A stretch of 9,993 nucleotides of DNA from an uncultured Prevotella sp. (GCA_945614335.1 CALZAP010000025.1:1-9993), one strand, 5' to 3'; counted from the stretch's first letter, positions 1-9,095 are shown. Translations and numbers: made by a program. The notes: generated by a model from the sequence alone, not told the origin.

Positions 1-502
1 TGAAGGCGAAGCATACTTCAAGGTAGCAAAAGACCCACGACACCCCTTTATCGTCAAATGCGGGGAAATAGAAACAATGGTACTCGGAACAGAATTCAAC
101 ATCCGCTCTTACAACAACCAACCTGAAGTGGCACTCATTAGTGGTAGTGTGGCGGTGAAAGACTCCCGTGACCATACTTTTACACTTGCCCCAGGCCAGG
201 CAGTCACACTCTTCGACGAAGGATTCCAAGCAAGAGAGATAGACACTGAATACTACAAGAAATGGCGTGAGGGAATGTTCTATTTCGAAGAAGCCTCACT
301 ATTGGAAGTGATGTGTGAGATAGGAAGATGGTATAACGTCAACATCGACATCGTCGACCCGGAACTCAACGACTACAAACTTCACTTCGCGGCAGACAGG
401 GAAGAAAGCATATCACAAATCATACAATATTTGGCTTGCTTAAGCTATCTTGACATTTCAAAAAAAGGAAATCTAATAACAATACGTAAAAAAAACATAT
501 AA
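1..502 (+). CDS. FecR-family anti-sigma factor, C-terminal part (5' end outside window)
   Basis: The reading frame is already open at base 2 and ends with TAA at 500-502, giving about 166 residues of the C-terminal part of a FecR-type inner-membrane regulator. The fragment starts with GEAYFKVAKDPRHPF and continues with VLGTEFNIRSY, which is the typical periplasmic FecR domain. The last ~75 residues (FYFEEASLLEVMCEIGRWY to the end) look like the DUF4974 domain found at the C-terminus of Bacteroidota FecR proteins. In this family the N-terminal cytoplasmic part, missing here, holds an ECF sigma factor, and the periplasmic part receives the signal from the STN domain of a TonB-dependent transporter. 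The next gene is a SusC homologue carrying an STN domain, which fits this role. An ATG at 77 lies inside the conserved domain and is not the start. Family assignment is secure; the signal it senses is unknown. Confidence 0.93.
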   Translation, partial: EGEAYFKVAKDPRHPFIVKCGEIETMVLGTEFNIRSYNNQPEVALISGSVAVKDSRDHTFTLAPGQAVTLFDEGFQAREIDTEYYKKWREGMFYFEEASLLEVMCEIGRWYNVNIDIVDPELNDYKLHFAADREESISQIIQYLACLSYLDISKKGNLITIRKKNI

Positions 503-568
503 TTTTATTGACTTCTGATTATTGTTCGACGTTATTATAGTAGAATTATCAATAAACACAGATAATCT

Positions 569-3500
569 ATGAACAAAACGACGAACAAACAGAAAATGCC
601 CAAGAGGCACATGGTAGCAAGGCTACTCGCGGTGTTCACTGCACTCTTCCTGACGTGCGGAACAATCTATGCCGCTGGCGACGCTAAACGCATCTCTTTG
701 AAATGCGACAATGCATCGATGGAAAGCGTCCTAAGAAAAATCGAGAGTTTGTCGGGAGTGAAAATCATTTTCACGTTTGATGAGGTAAAACCTTATCAGG
801 TGACAATGGACGTAAAAAACGTCACAGCTTTCGACGCAGTGAAAACAGCCATTGGCAACAAGCCTCTCTCCTACAGAAGCATGGTAGGCACTTCGCAGAC
901 CATTGTTATTTCGAAAAAGGCTGAGGGCTACGACCACAGGAGATTAAAAGGACAAGTGGTTGACAACACCAACAGCGCCTTGCCTGGAGTATCAGTGTCT
1001 ATTGCTGGAGAAAACACCGTTGCCACCACTAATGCCGACGGATTCTATACCGTGGAGTTGCCTACCAACCGCGACGTGACCCTCGTCTTCTCTTTCATCG
1101 GAATGAAGGAGCAACGAAAGACTGTCAAAGCCTCACAGTCAAATACTGTCATTGCTACCGTTATGATGGAAGAAGACGCCGCAAGACTAAGCGAGGTGGT
1201 GGTGACCGGTATGTTCCAAAAAAACAAGGAGGCATTCACAGGTGCCGTCACCACGATAGACAGCAAGCAGTTGAAGGAGTTTGGCAACAAAAACCTCATC
1301 ACCTCCATTGCAAATATTGATCCCGCGTTCAATATTCTTGTAAACAATGAGTTTGGCTCCGACCCAAACCACCTGCCTGACATTCAGCTTAGGGGGTCGG
1401 CAAACCTACCCACAATCACCGACCTGCAGGACAACACCAACACCGACCTCAATACTCCTCTTATTATTATGGACGGCTTTGAGATTTCCCTCACACGAAT
1501 GATGGACCTCAACGATGACGAAGTGGAGTCAATCACATTGCTTAAAGACGGTTCTGCCACTGCCATATATGGTTCACGCGGAGCCAACGGAGTGATTGTG
1601 ATAAAACGAAAGGCTCCAAAGGCGGGCAAGCTCAAGCTTACCTATACCGGAAACCTTAACATTGAAGCCCCAGACCTCAGCGACTATCATCTTCTCAACG
1701 CAGCCGACAAGCTTGAACTTGAGCGGAGGGCAGGATACTACGACAGTTCCGACCCAACACGCGACTTCAAGCTCAAGCAGAAATACTCTTCCATTCTTTC
1801 AGATATCACGCGCGGCATGGAGACAGACTGGATGTCAAAGCCACTCAGAGTGGGCGTCGGACAGCGACACAACCTTAGGCTCGAGGGCGGCGACGACAGT
1901 TTCAGATATTCAGTAGCTCTTCAGTATAATGGCATCAGCGGAGTAATGAAGGGGTCACAACGCGACACCTTCAACGGTGGTATAACCTTATCTTACCATC
2001 ACCGTAACATACTGTTTACCAACGATCTCAGCATCGGCCACACCAAAAGCGACGAGTCACCCTACGGTTCGTTCTCCGACTACACTCGTCTAAACCCATA
2101 TTGGAGTCCTTACGATGAAAATGGCAACGTGGTCAAAATGTTTGATGACGACATCGACTTCTTTGGCGGCTTCAGCAATCTCCCAGCCAACCCGCTTTAC
2201 AATGCCACGCTAAACCAGAAAAACAGCAGTCAATACACCGACATAACAAACAACTTCTCCATTGAGTGGCGACCCATTGAGGGACTCATCACACGCGGAC
2301 GTGTAGGAGTAACATGGCAAAGCAGTGAAAGCGACTACTACCTGCCAGCCAAACACACTATGTTTGAAGCCGACGAATACAAGACTGACGAAGGGGCGCT
2401 GAGAAAGGGAAGGTACGACTACGGCACAGGAAAGCTCACTAACTACGAGATAGCACTCACTGCAAGCTACTCAAAACTGTTTGCCGAGAAACACCTGCTT
2501 TACACCGCCATCAACTGGAACTTGATAGAAGACTCATCACGCAACTACGCATTCTCCGTTGAAGGCTTTGCCGACGAATACCTTGACTTCCCAAGCAATG
2601 CTCTGCAGTATCAACAGGGCGGAAAGCCTACCGGCGGCGAGGCTAAGACACGATCCATTGGCTTTGTGGCAAACGTAAACTACTCATACGACAACCGGTA
2701 CTATACCGACCTTGCCTACCGTCTCGACGGATCGTCGCAGTTCGGTAAGGACAACAAGTTTGCCCCATTCTACTCGGTTGGTATAGGCTGGAATGCCCAC
2801 AACGAGAAATTTATGAAAGACGTGAAATGGATCGACAAGTTAAAGCTGCGCGCTTCATTCGGACAAACTGGTTCACAGAAATTCAGTGCCTATCAGGCTG
2901 TAGCCACCTACTCTTATTATCTGAGCGACAGATACAACCAGTGGATTGGTGCATACCAGAAAGCACTCGAAAACCGTGACCTCGAATGGCAGAAGACCGA
3001 CAAGTGGAACGCCGGCATAGAGCTTAACTTGTTTGACAACAGGCTGAACCTTGTGGCAGACGTGTATCTTGACAAGACATCAAACCTTCTCTCTTCACTC
3101 GACCTTCCGCTCTCTAACGGCTTTACCTCATATATAGAAAATATCGGCAAGGTTGAAAACCGCGGATTCGAAGTGAAAGCCACCGCGTTCATAGTCAGAG
3201 ACAACGCCAAGAGACTCTCCTGGTCGGTCACCGGCTCGCTGGTTCATAACAAGGACAAAGTGGTGAAACTCTCTGAGGCCATGAAGAACGAGTATGCCAA
3301 ACGCCTGCTCATGGGCGGAACTACACCAAACAGCGTAATACAGGAAGGTGAGTCGCAATACACCATCTATGCAGTGCCTTCCCTCGGTATAGACCCCAGC
3401 AACGGCTATGAACTCTTCCAGAAGAAAAATGGCGAGGTCACCTACACCTGGGATGCTGCCGACCGAGTGGCTTGCGGCAACACACAGCCAAAGTTCAGGG

Positions 3501-3943
3501 GGGCTCTCAGTTCAATGGTCAGATGGGGCAACTTCTCGGCAAACATCTCTCTCGGATACCGCTTCGGAGGACAAATATACAACTCCACACTGGCCAATCG
3601 CATCGAAAACGCAGACAAGCACTACAATGTTGACGACCGCGTGTTCAACGACAGATGGCAGCAGCCTGGAGACCACACATTGTTCAAGGGACTTACCAAC
3701 GAGTCGCAGAGCTACGCCACCACACGCTTCGTGCAAGACGAAAGGACTCTCACCTGCCAAAACATCCACCTCAGCTACCAGCTGCAGGCTAATCCATGGC
3801 TGATGAAAACATTCGGAGTGCAATACCTTACATTGGGAAGCGACATCAGCGACCTCTTCTATCTATCGACAGTGAAACAGGAACGCGGTCTATCCTATCC
3901 CTACTCGCGCCGTTTCTCGTTCTCTCTATCACTATCATTCTAA
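569..3943 (+). CDS. SusC/RagA-family TonB-dependent outer-membrane transporter with N-terminal STN domain
   Basis: This 1124-residue protein is a full-length SusC-type TonB-dependent transporter that would import a ligand across the outer membrane using TonB energy. In order: a signal peptide with probable cleavage near residues 35-36 (TIYAA); an STN (secretin/TonB N-terminal) domain at about 42-116; a CarboxypepD_reg-like beta-sandwich at about 126-200; the linker LSEVVVTGM at 207-215; a plug domain to about 345 ending in SATAIYGSRGANGVIVI (329-345), a SusC hallmark; then the barrel, ending in an aromatic Phe (SFSLSLSF). STN domains mark transducers that pass ligand binding to a FecR anti-sigma factor, and a fecR gene lies 66 bases upstream. 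That gap has no good TAnnTTTG box, so transcription may come from an ECF promoter or from read-through. SusD follows after 17 bases. The ligand cannot be read from the sequence. Confidence 0.96.
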   Translation: MNKTTNKQKMPKRHMVARLLAVFTALFLTCGTIYAAGDAKRISLKCDNASMESVLRKIESLSGVKIIFTFDEVKPYQVTMDVKNVTAFDAVKTAIGNKPLSYRSMVGTSQTIVISKKAEGYDHRRLKGQVVDNTNSALPGVSVSIAGENTVATTNADGFYTVELPTNRDVTLVFSFIGMKEQRKTVKASQSNTVIATVMMEEDAARLSEVVVTGMFQKNKEAFTGAVTTIDSKQLKEFGNKNLITSIANIDPAFNILVNNEFGSDPNHLPDIQLRGSANLPTITDLQDNTNTDLNTPLIIMDGFEISLTRMMDLNDDEVESITLLKDGSATAIYGSRGANGVIVIKRKAPKAGKLKLTYTGNLNIEAPDLSDYHLLNAADKLELERRAGYYDSSDPTRDFKLKQKYSSILSDITRGMETDWMSKPLRVGVGQRHNLRLEGGDDSFRYSVALQYNGISGVMKGSQRDTFNGGITLSYHHRNILFTNDLSIGHTKSDESPYGSFSDYTRLNPYWSPYDENGNVVKMFDDDIDFFGGFSNLPANPLYNATLNQKNSSQYTDITNNFSIEWRPIEGLITRGRVGVTWQSSESDYYLPAKHTMFEADEYKTDEGALRKGRYDYGTGKLTNYEIALTASYSKLFAEKHLLYTAINWNLIEDSSRNYAFSVEGFADEYLDFPSNALQYQQGGKPTGGEAKTRSIGFVANVNYSYDNRYYTDLAYRLDGSSQFGKDNKFAPFYSVGIGWNAHNEKFMKDVKWIDKLKLRASFGQTGSQKFSAYQAVATYSYYLSDRYNQWIGAYQKALENRDLEWQKTDKWNAGIELNLFDNRLNLVADVYLDKTSNLLSSLDLPLSNGFTSYIENIGKVENRGFEVKATAFIVRDNAKRLSWSVTGSLVHNKDKVVKLSEAMKNEYAKRLLMGGTTPNSVIQEGESQYTIYAVPSLGIDPSNGYELFQKKNGEVTYTWDAADRVACGNTQPKFRGALSSMVRWGNFSANISLGYRFGGQIYNSTLANRIENADKHYNVDDRVFNDRWQQPGDHTLFKGLTNESQSYATTRFVQDERTLTCQNIHLSYQLQANPWLMKTFGVQYLTLGSDISDLFYLSTVKQERGLSYPYSRRFSFSLSLSF

Positions 3944-3960
3944 CAAAAAAATACATGACA

Positions 3961-5373
3961 ATGAAAATAAGACAATTCATACTGCTCCCGTTCATGGCAC
4001 TTGCCACACTCTCAAGTTGCGGCGACTATCTTGACGTGTTGCCATCAACAGAGAAGGAAAAGGGAGAAATGCTTTCCTCACAGGACGGATACCGCAGCGT
4101 TCTCATCGGTGCATACATAAGAATGAAACAGACAAGCCTGTACGGACAGGAAATGGTGTGTGGCACCGTTGAAGAACTCGCACAGCACTGGACATATAAC
4201 GATGGCTCGGTGGGAGAATTTCTCCATAACTATGACTATAAGGCCACCGCTGTGGAAAATGCCACCTCGGCCATTTTCAACAATCTGTACAAAGTAGTGG
4301 CAGATGTCAATGGAATACTCACAGAGATTGACAACAACGGCGGGGTGCTCGACAACGACAACTACAACCTGATAAAGGGAGAAGCACTCGCCATCAGGGC
4401 TTTCTGCCACTTCGACATCCTGCGCCTCTTCGGCCCGATGCCCGGCAATCCAACAACGTCGGCAGTGCTTCCTTATGTCACGACAGTCAGCACCCAACCC
4501 AACGGCTACATCACATACAACGACTTTGGTTCACGTCTCCTTCAGGACCTCTCCACAGCCGAAGAGTGTCTAGCCAAAGCAGACCCCATCACCACAATGA
4601 GCATCGACCAGCTCAACTCGTCGTCGGCCACCATCGACAACTTCTTCACCGCCCGTCAGACACGCATGAACTACTATGCCGTGTGTGCACTGAAGGCAAG
4701 GGTAAACCTTTGGCTGGGCAACAACGAAGAGGCACTGCGCTACGCAAAGATGATAATCGAAGCGAAAAACCCCGACGGCACCTCCACCTTCACCCTCGGC
4801 ACTCGCGACGACTGCTCACGTGGCGACAAGACCTTCTCGTCAGAACACATCTTCAACATCAAGGTCAACGACATAGCCTCTACCATCGGTTCTGGACGCA
4901 GCTACTATTTTGATAAGACGGAGATGACATCGAGACTCTACGAGAATGGCACGTCAGACATCCGCTTCGTCAATATGTGGGAAGAAGTGAAAATAAGCTA
5001 CTTCGTCAAACCGTTCTACTTCCTGAAGTATGTTCAGAGCGACAAGATGCCGGCAAGGGCAAAGAATGTAATACCAATGGTGAGACTTGCAGAAATGTAT
5101 CTCATTGCCATGGAATGTTCACCACTGGCAGAGGCACAGGCATACTACGACAAGCTCTGTACTGCCCGCGACATCACGCCGACAGCAATCACCGACAACG
5201 CCACGCGAGAAAAACTGCTCATCACGGAATACAACAAGGAATTCTATGGTGAAGGACAGGCATTCTATGCCTACAAGCGACTGGCTGTGGAAGACATCCT
5301 TTGGGCTGGACGCAAAGGTTCGCCCGAAACATACGTCATACCTCTGCCTAAACAAGAGGCTGTCTATAATTAA
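3961..5373 (+). CDS. SusD/RagB-family surface lipoprotein
   Basis: From the ATG at 3961 this is a 470-residue lipoprotein with a signal peptide and lipobox ending LATLSSC (Cys20), followed by GDYLDVLPSTE, the usual N-terminus of mature SusD proteins. AIRAFCHFDILRLFG at 144-158 matches the conserved helix of the SusD TPR-like scaffold, and the protein ends in PLPKQEAVYN, as is usual for the family. SusD proteins sit as a lid on the SusC barrel and capture ligand at the cell surface. The frame stays open upstream to 3796 inside the transporter gene, but that longer version would bury the signal peptide and is unlikely. An ATG at 3955 (adding Met-Thr) is an equally possible start, and neither has a clear Shine-Dalgarno sequence. 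The mature part holds seven cysteines. Family is certain; ligand is unknown. Confidence 0.94.
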   Translation: MKIRQFILLPFMALATLSSCGDYLDVLPSTEKEKGEMLSSQDGYRSVLIGAYIRMKQTSLYGQEMVCGTVEELAQHWTYNDGSVGEFLHNYDYKATAVENATSAIFNNLYKVVADVNGILTEIDNNGGVLDNDNYNLIKGEALAIRAFCHFDILRLFGPMPGNPTTSAVLPYVTTVSTQPNGYITYNDFGSRLLQDLSTAEECLAKADPITTMSIDQLNSSSATIDNFFTARQTRMNYYAVCALKARVNLWLGNNEEALRYAKMIIEAKNPDGTSTFTLGTRDDCSRGDKTFSSEHIFNIKVNDIASTIGSGRSYYFDKTEMTSRLYENGTSDIRFVNMWEEVKISYFVKPFYFLKYVQSDKMPARAKNVIPMVRLAEMYLIAMECSPLAEAQAYYDKLCTARDITPTAITDNATREKLLITEYNKEFYGEGQAFYAYKRLAVEDILWAGRKGSPETYVIPLPKQEAVYN

Positions 5374-5393
5374 TTGAACAAACATCTCAAACA

Positions 5394-6218
5394 ATGAAAA
5401 AGACTATTCTTTCAGCCATATTGCCCGCACTTCTCTTCACGGGATGTAAGGAAGACACGGGCGTCATCTACAACGACGGTGCAAGAGTGCAACTCACACA
5501 GTCTACTGATGACTACTCATACTCATTTGTCTGGAGCGACGAGACAACAAAGAGCGAAATCATACGCATTCCTGTGAGGGCCATCGGAGGACCGGCCGAA
5601 CGCGACAGGTATGTAAAGATTGAGCAAGTTACGGAGTACGACGTTGAATATAGCTACGATGCCATGGGCAATGTCGTGGACTCTACAGTGACCGAACGTC
5701 CGGGAAAAGCAGTTGCGGGGGTTCATTACGCCGCCTTCAACAGCGCGGAGACAATGCCGCTCCAAGTGATAAGGGCAGGACGCGTGACCGACAGCATCGG
5801 CATCAAGCTCCTGCGCGACGCCTCACTGCTTGAAGGCAATTTCCGCCTGCGCATCAAACTCGCTGCCAACGAAGACTTCGACATCGGAGAGAGCAAGTGG
5901 CTCGAGCGAACCATCGTAGTGGCAGACCGACTTGAAAAACCCTCCAACTGGAACTATACCACAACCTACTATCTCGGCGACTACAGCAAGACGAAACACG
6001 AACTGATGATAGAGGTCTACAAAGGAAAGGTCGACAACGAGTGGGTAGAGAAAGCCAACAACTCTTCTTCATTTGTCGTATATTGGAGAGGAAAGTTTGC
6101 CGAGGCTCTCGACATCTTCAACTCCAATCCCGACAATATCGAATCTGGTAAAGCCCCTATGCGTGAGGATCCCAACGACCCTAACAGCAAGCTCATCACA
6201 TTCCCCACAAAAATATAA
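5394..6218 (+). CDS. DUF4843 domain lipoprotein
   Basis: This 274-residue protein begins with a lipoprotein signal peptide, lipobox LLFTGC with Cys18. The next residues, Lys-Glu-Asp, match the K-(D/E)2 type lipoprotein export signal described in Bacteroidota, so the protein is probably surface exposed. The rest is beta-rich: RVQLTQSTDDYSYSF near 31-45, KAVAGVHYAAF at 105-115, and the strand and helix around RDASLLEGNFRLRIKL at 141-156. This pattern and the gene order after SusC/SusD identify DUF4843, whose function is unknown. Residues about 77-105 form a long polar stretch between two predicted strands and could be an extended loop. The gene starts 20 bases after susD and ends 18 bases before the PKD-like gene, so it is co-transcribed. 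The mature protein has no cysteine except the lipidated one. A role as an accessory of the SusCD complex is inference. Confidence 0.85.
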   Translation: MKKTILSAILPALLFTGCKEDTGVIYNDGARVQLTQSTDDYSYSFVWSDETTKSEIIRIPVRAIGGPAERDRYVKIEQVTEYDVEYSYDAMGNVVDSTVTERPGKAVAGVHYAAFNSAETMPLQVIRAGRVTDSIGIKLLRDASLLEGNFRLRIKLAANEDFDIGESKWLERTIVVADRLEKPSNWNYTTTYYLGDYSKTKHELMIEVYKGKVDNEWVEKANNSSSFVVYWRGKFAEALDIFNSNPDNIESGKAPMREDPNDPNSKLITFPTKI

Positions 6219-6236
6219 TCAAACAAGCTATACATT

Positions 6237-7736
6237 ATGGAAAAGTCTAAATACTTTCTTCTCGCGACAGCGATGCTGACTCTCTCAAGCTGTTTCTCTG
6301 ACGAGGGCAACTACGATTACGACACTCCACTGGTAATCAACGTCGAAGGGATAGAAAAGTCGTACTCTGTCAGCCCTACTGGCGACATACTGCAAATAAA
6401 CCCGGTCATCACACCGGCAGGATGCGACTACGACTGCTTCTGGACCGTCACGTCGGCTTCAGCCACTTGGGGCGACAAGGTGGACACCATTTCGAGAAGC
6501 CAAAACCTCGAATACAAAATAAACCTTGACATGGGAGCATACAAGCTACGGTTTAACGCCAAGGACAGGCTTACAGGAGTGTTCAGCTATACTGAATACG
6601 ACCTCAGTGTCACCACAGATATGGAAACTGGATGGTGGATACTGAAAACCATCGACGGTAACACCGACATCGACTTCTTCTCAAACGAAAAAGCAAAGCA
6701 TGACGTGATAATGAATGCCAACGGACAGAGACTTAATGGTGAGGCGCTGAACGTTGACTACACGTCAAACTTCTGGAAGTTCAATCCCGACAGGCAGACA
6801 GACGAACGTCTTGCTGCCGTATTCGTGGCAAGCAAGGGCGACCTGGCTGCCGTAGACTACTTCACCGGACGCATCATCAGCGACTACGAACAGCTATTTG
6901 TCGACGCTCCAGCCAAACACGAGGTTTGTGGCATGTTCAAGGGACCGTCAGATACCCATGTGTATGTCGACGGACACATCTACACCATGTATCACTCGAA
7001 ATACAGCATTTACAACCAGTTTGTCATAAAGGCACTGGGCGACTACGACATCGCGCCACAACACCATGCGGCAGGCTCGTTGCCTTTGCTTTTCAACCGT
7101 GCCAACAGTTCTTTCTGCAGCGTAAGCCGTACCTCGTCCACCGTTGACTACTTCAAAAGCGGTTCCCCGTCGCCCCTACAGATGAACATGGACATGGAGT
7201 TCATCGGAGGAAAAACCACTGCCTCATGGACACAGGGCGATATGGCACTGGCCATCATGAAAGACAAGAGCAACAGCAAGCACTACCTTCTCCAGCTCGA
7301 CGGACAGCCCTATACCATGGACTCCAATCCAATCAGGGACATTAAGGAGATGCCAGCAGACCTCGGGCTCTACAAGGCCGACTTACGAACTCTTAATCAG
7401 AACAACAACATCGTATATTATTCCATAGGAAACACCATATACTCCTGCAACCTCGACAACTGGGAAGAATCAAAGACTGAAGTGACTTTAGCCGACGGCG
7501 AGGAGATAACATACATGGAGTTCCTGAAATACGCGCCATACGGCTACAACGATACATGGTTTGACTACCTGGTCATCGCCACATCCAAAGGCGACTCCTA
7601 CAAACTTAGCCTACACCCCGTGACTGCCGGCCGTATCCAGCCTGCCGAGAAGACCCTTGAAGGCAAGGGCAAGGTGCAGAGAGCATGTTACATGCGCCAG
7701 GAGGACGGCTATGTATACACTTCCACACTGTTCTAA
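6237..7736 (+). CDS. PKD-like family lipoprotein
   Basis: This 499-residue protein has a lipobox LTLSSC with Cys19, followed by FSDEGNYDY, the characteristic start of the Bacteroidota PKD-like lipoprotein family. Ser-Asp-Glu just after the cysteine resembles a surface export signal. Residues about 30-128 are PKD-like beta-sandwich sequence (SVSPTGDILQINPVITP and following). The rest begins with METGWWILKTIDGNTDIDF at 129-147 and looks like an all-beta, possibly propeller-like, domain, but I see no catalytic motif. The mature protein has six cysteines, including a close pair C63-DYD-C67, unlike the cysteine-free DUF4843 neighbour. Position between the DUF4843 gene and the thioredoxin-family gene, with 18 and 21 base gaps, makes it part of the same operon. 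Function is unknown; binding or shaping the substrate for the SusCD transporter is the usual guess. Confidence 0.85.
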   Translation: MEKSKYFLLATAMLTLSSCFSDEGNYDYDTPLVINVEGIEKSYSVSPTGDILQINPVITPAGCDYDCFWTVTSASATWGDKVDTISRSQNLEYKINLDMGAYKLRFNAKDRLTGVFSYTEYDLSVTTDMETGWWILKTIDGNTDIDFFSNEKAKHDVIMNANGQRLNGEALNVDYTSNFWKFNPDRQTDERLAAVFVASKGDLAAVDYFTGRIISDYEQLFVDAPAKHEVCGMFKGPSDTHVYVDGHIYTMYHSKYSIYNQFVIKALGDYDIAPQHHAAGSLPLLFNRANSSFCSVSRTSSTVDYFKSGSPSPLQMNMDMEFIGGKTTASWTQGDMALAIMKDKSNSKHYLLQLDGQPYTMDSNPIRDIKEMPADLGLYKADLRTLNQNNNIVYYSIGNTIYSCNLDNWEESKTEVTLADGEEITYMEFLKYAPYGYNDTWFDYLVIATSKGDSYKLSLHPVTAGRIQPAEKTLEGKGKVQRACYMRQEDGYVYTSTLF

Positions 7737-7757
7737 CCGATTAACACAACAGTACTT

Positions 7758-9095
7758 ATGAAAATCATTTGTTCGCTTCTCGCAGCCGCCCTACTCTGTA
7801 TGGAAACCCACGCATCGGTGACCATCATGGGCAAAGTAGAGTCAGACGCGGGTAAAACCATAGCATTGTGCAAGTCAGAAAACGGCTACATCATGACCTT
7901 GGCTTCGGCATGTGTGGCTCCCAACGGCACTTTCTCCATAGAGACCGACATCCAGAATGAAGGCTACTACATGCTCACCAACGAGACTGGAGTGAAACAC
8001 GCCCTCTACCTCACTCCCCTGGCTAAGGTGACAGCCGATTTCAGCAACACTATGCTTAAGGTAAAAAGCGGATATGACACGGCCGCGGCTCTCTTCCCGA
8101 AATGGGAGGAGGCCGTAGGCATGCCGTTACTCCATGCATACAGGCACACTATGGTGCCAGGTGCCTCGACCGCAGACGCAGAGACATTCAACTCCGAACT
8201 GTCCAATATGGAAATCATGGCTAACAAAATAGCCGGATATGACATTACTGGAAAAGCCGGATTATTGTTGAAGCTTAAGGCAAAGGCTGACTTGAGTTTC
8301 GTAAAGATGGCGTATGGATTGAGCAACGCTGGACTATGGTGTGACTCACTCGCCTTAGTCTCGATATTCAGCCAGGCAGAGCAACTGTTTCTTGACGACC
8401 ACTTTCTCTCTCTGCCCTATGCTCCCGACATGCTTTCAGTATACGTCAACGGCATGGCGTATTTCAAACACATCGACAAGGACGACTATGCCGGAAGGGC
8501 TGCCTTGCTCGCCACTCCAAGACTAAGAGAGGCCTACATGTGGCATACCGCCCAACATCTCAGATACTACGAGCAATTGTCATCGCTCGTCGATGCTGTA
8601 GACCCTTCCACACTCTCCGGCGATTTCTCCGTCCACATTCTTTCCGTAGAACAAAAGCTGCAATGGTCAAAGCCGGGCAAGAATGCCACCTCATTCAGCG
8701 GAGTGACACCTGAAGGAATGACAGTTTCGCTCGACGACTTCAAGGGCAAGGTGGTGGTAATCGACACATGGGCCACTTGGTGCGTGCCTTGCATCAAGAT
8801 GATGCCCCATTTCAAGCGTCTGGCCAAGGAGCTTGACAATCCGAATGTGGTGTTCCTCAGCGTCTGTCTCGGCACTTCCGTCGAAATAGACCGATGGAAA
8901 GATATCGTGAAGAAACATCAGCTTGAAGGCAACCTGATATTCATCAGCAGTTGGACAAAGGGCTTTGCCAAAGACTATCGTGTCACAAGCGTACCACGCT
9001 TCATCGTAATCTCAAGAGAGGGTAAGGTAGCCTCCTTTGCCGCCCCGGCTCCCAACACCCCCCAACTAAAGCAACTTATCATGTCACTCATATAG
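7758..9095 (+). CDS. Exported TlpA/thioredoxin-family disulfide oxidoreductase
   Basis: This 445-residue protein has an N-terminal signal peptide (MKIICSLLAAALL) with likely signal peptidase I cleavage after THA at residues 17-19. Cys14 sits in a poor lipobox, so a soluble periplasmic protein is favoured over a lipoprotein. Residues about 20-95 are a small beta domain resembling the DUF4369 type that precedes many Bacteroidota TlpA-like proteins. About 100-300 is mainly helical and unassigned. The thioredoxin fold runs from about 308 to the end: VVVIDTWATWCVPC places the redox pair at C342 and C345, and TSVPRF carries the cis-proline P413 facing the active site. Family members exchange thiols and disulfides in the periplasm, commonly as reductases. 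Mature Cys38 and Cys52 could form an extra disulfide. It is the last gene of the operon, 21 bases after the PKD-like gene. The physiological partner is unknown. Confidence 0.92.
   Translation: MKIICSLLAAALLCMETHASVTIMGKVESDAGKTIALCKSENGYIMTLASACVAPNGTFSIETDIQNEGYYMLTNETGVKHALYLTPLAKVTADFSNTMLKVKSGYDTAAALFPKWEEAVGMPLLHAYRHTMVPGASTADAETFNSELSNMEIMANKIAGYDITGKAGLLLKLKAKADLSFVKMAYGLSNAGLWCDSLALVSIFSQAEQLFLDDHFLSLPYAPDMLSVYVNGMAYFKHIDKDDYAGRAALLATPRLREAYMWHTAQHLRYYEQLSSLVDAVDPSTLSGDFSVHILSVEQKLQWSKPGKNATSFSGVTPEGMTVSLDDFKGKVVVIDTWATWCVPCIKMMPHFKRLAKELDNPNVVFLSVCLGTSVEIDRWKDIVKKHQLEGNLIFISSWTKGFAKDYRVTSVPRFIVISREGKVASFAAPAPNTPQLKQLIMSLI

Noticed and set aside
503..568. Housekeeping promoter in front of the SusC-type gene
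   Set aside because: The best candidate, TATTGTTC at 520-527, misses two of six consensus positions and has no properly spaced TTTG upstream.
3796..3960. Longer SusD reading frame starting at 3796 inside the transporter gene
   Set aside because: It would overlap the SusC-type gene by about 150 bases and put 55 residues before an obvious lipoprotein signal peptide; the start at 3961 (or 3955) gives a normal SusD.
5655..5690. RHS/YD-repeat-like peptide YDAMGNVVDS in the DUF4843 lipoprotein
   Set aside because: It occurs only once in a protein whose other features fit DUF4843; a single YD-like match is coincidental.
569..9095. Polysaccharide utilisation locus
   Set aside because: SusC/SusD alone do not define one; no glycoside hydrolase, lyase, sulfatase or hybrid two-component regulator is visible, and control appears to be of FecR type.
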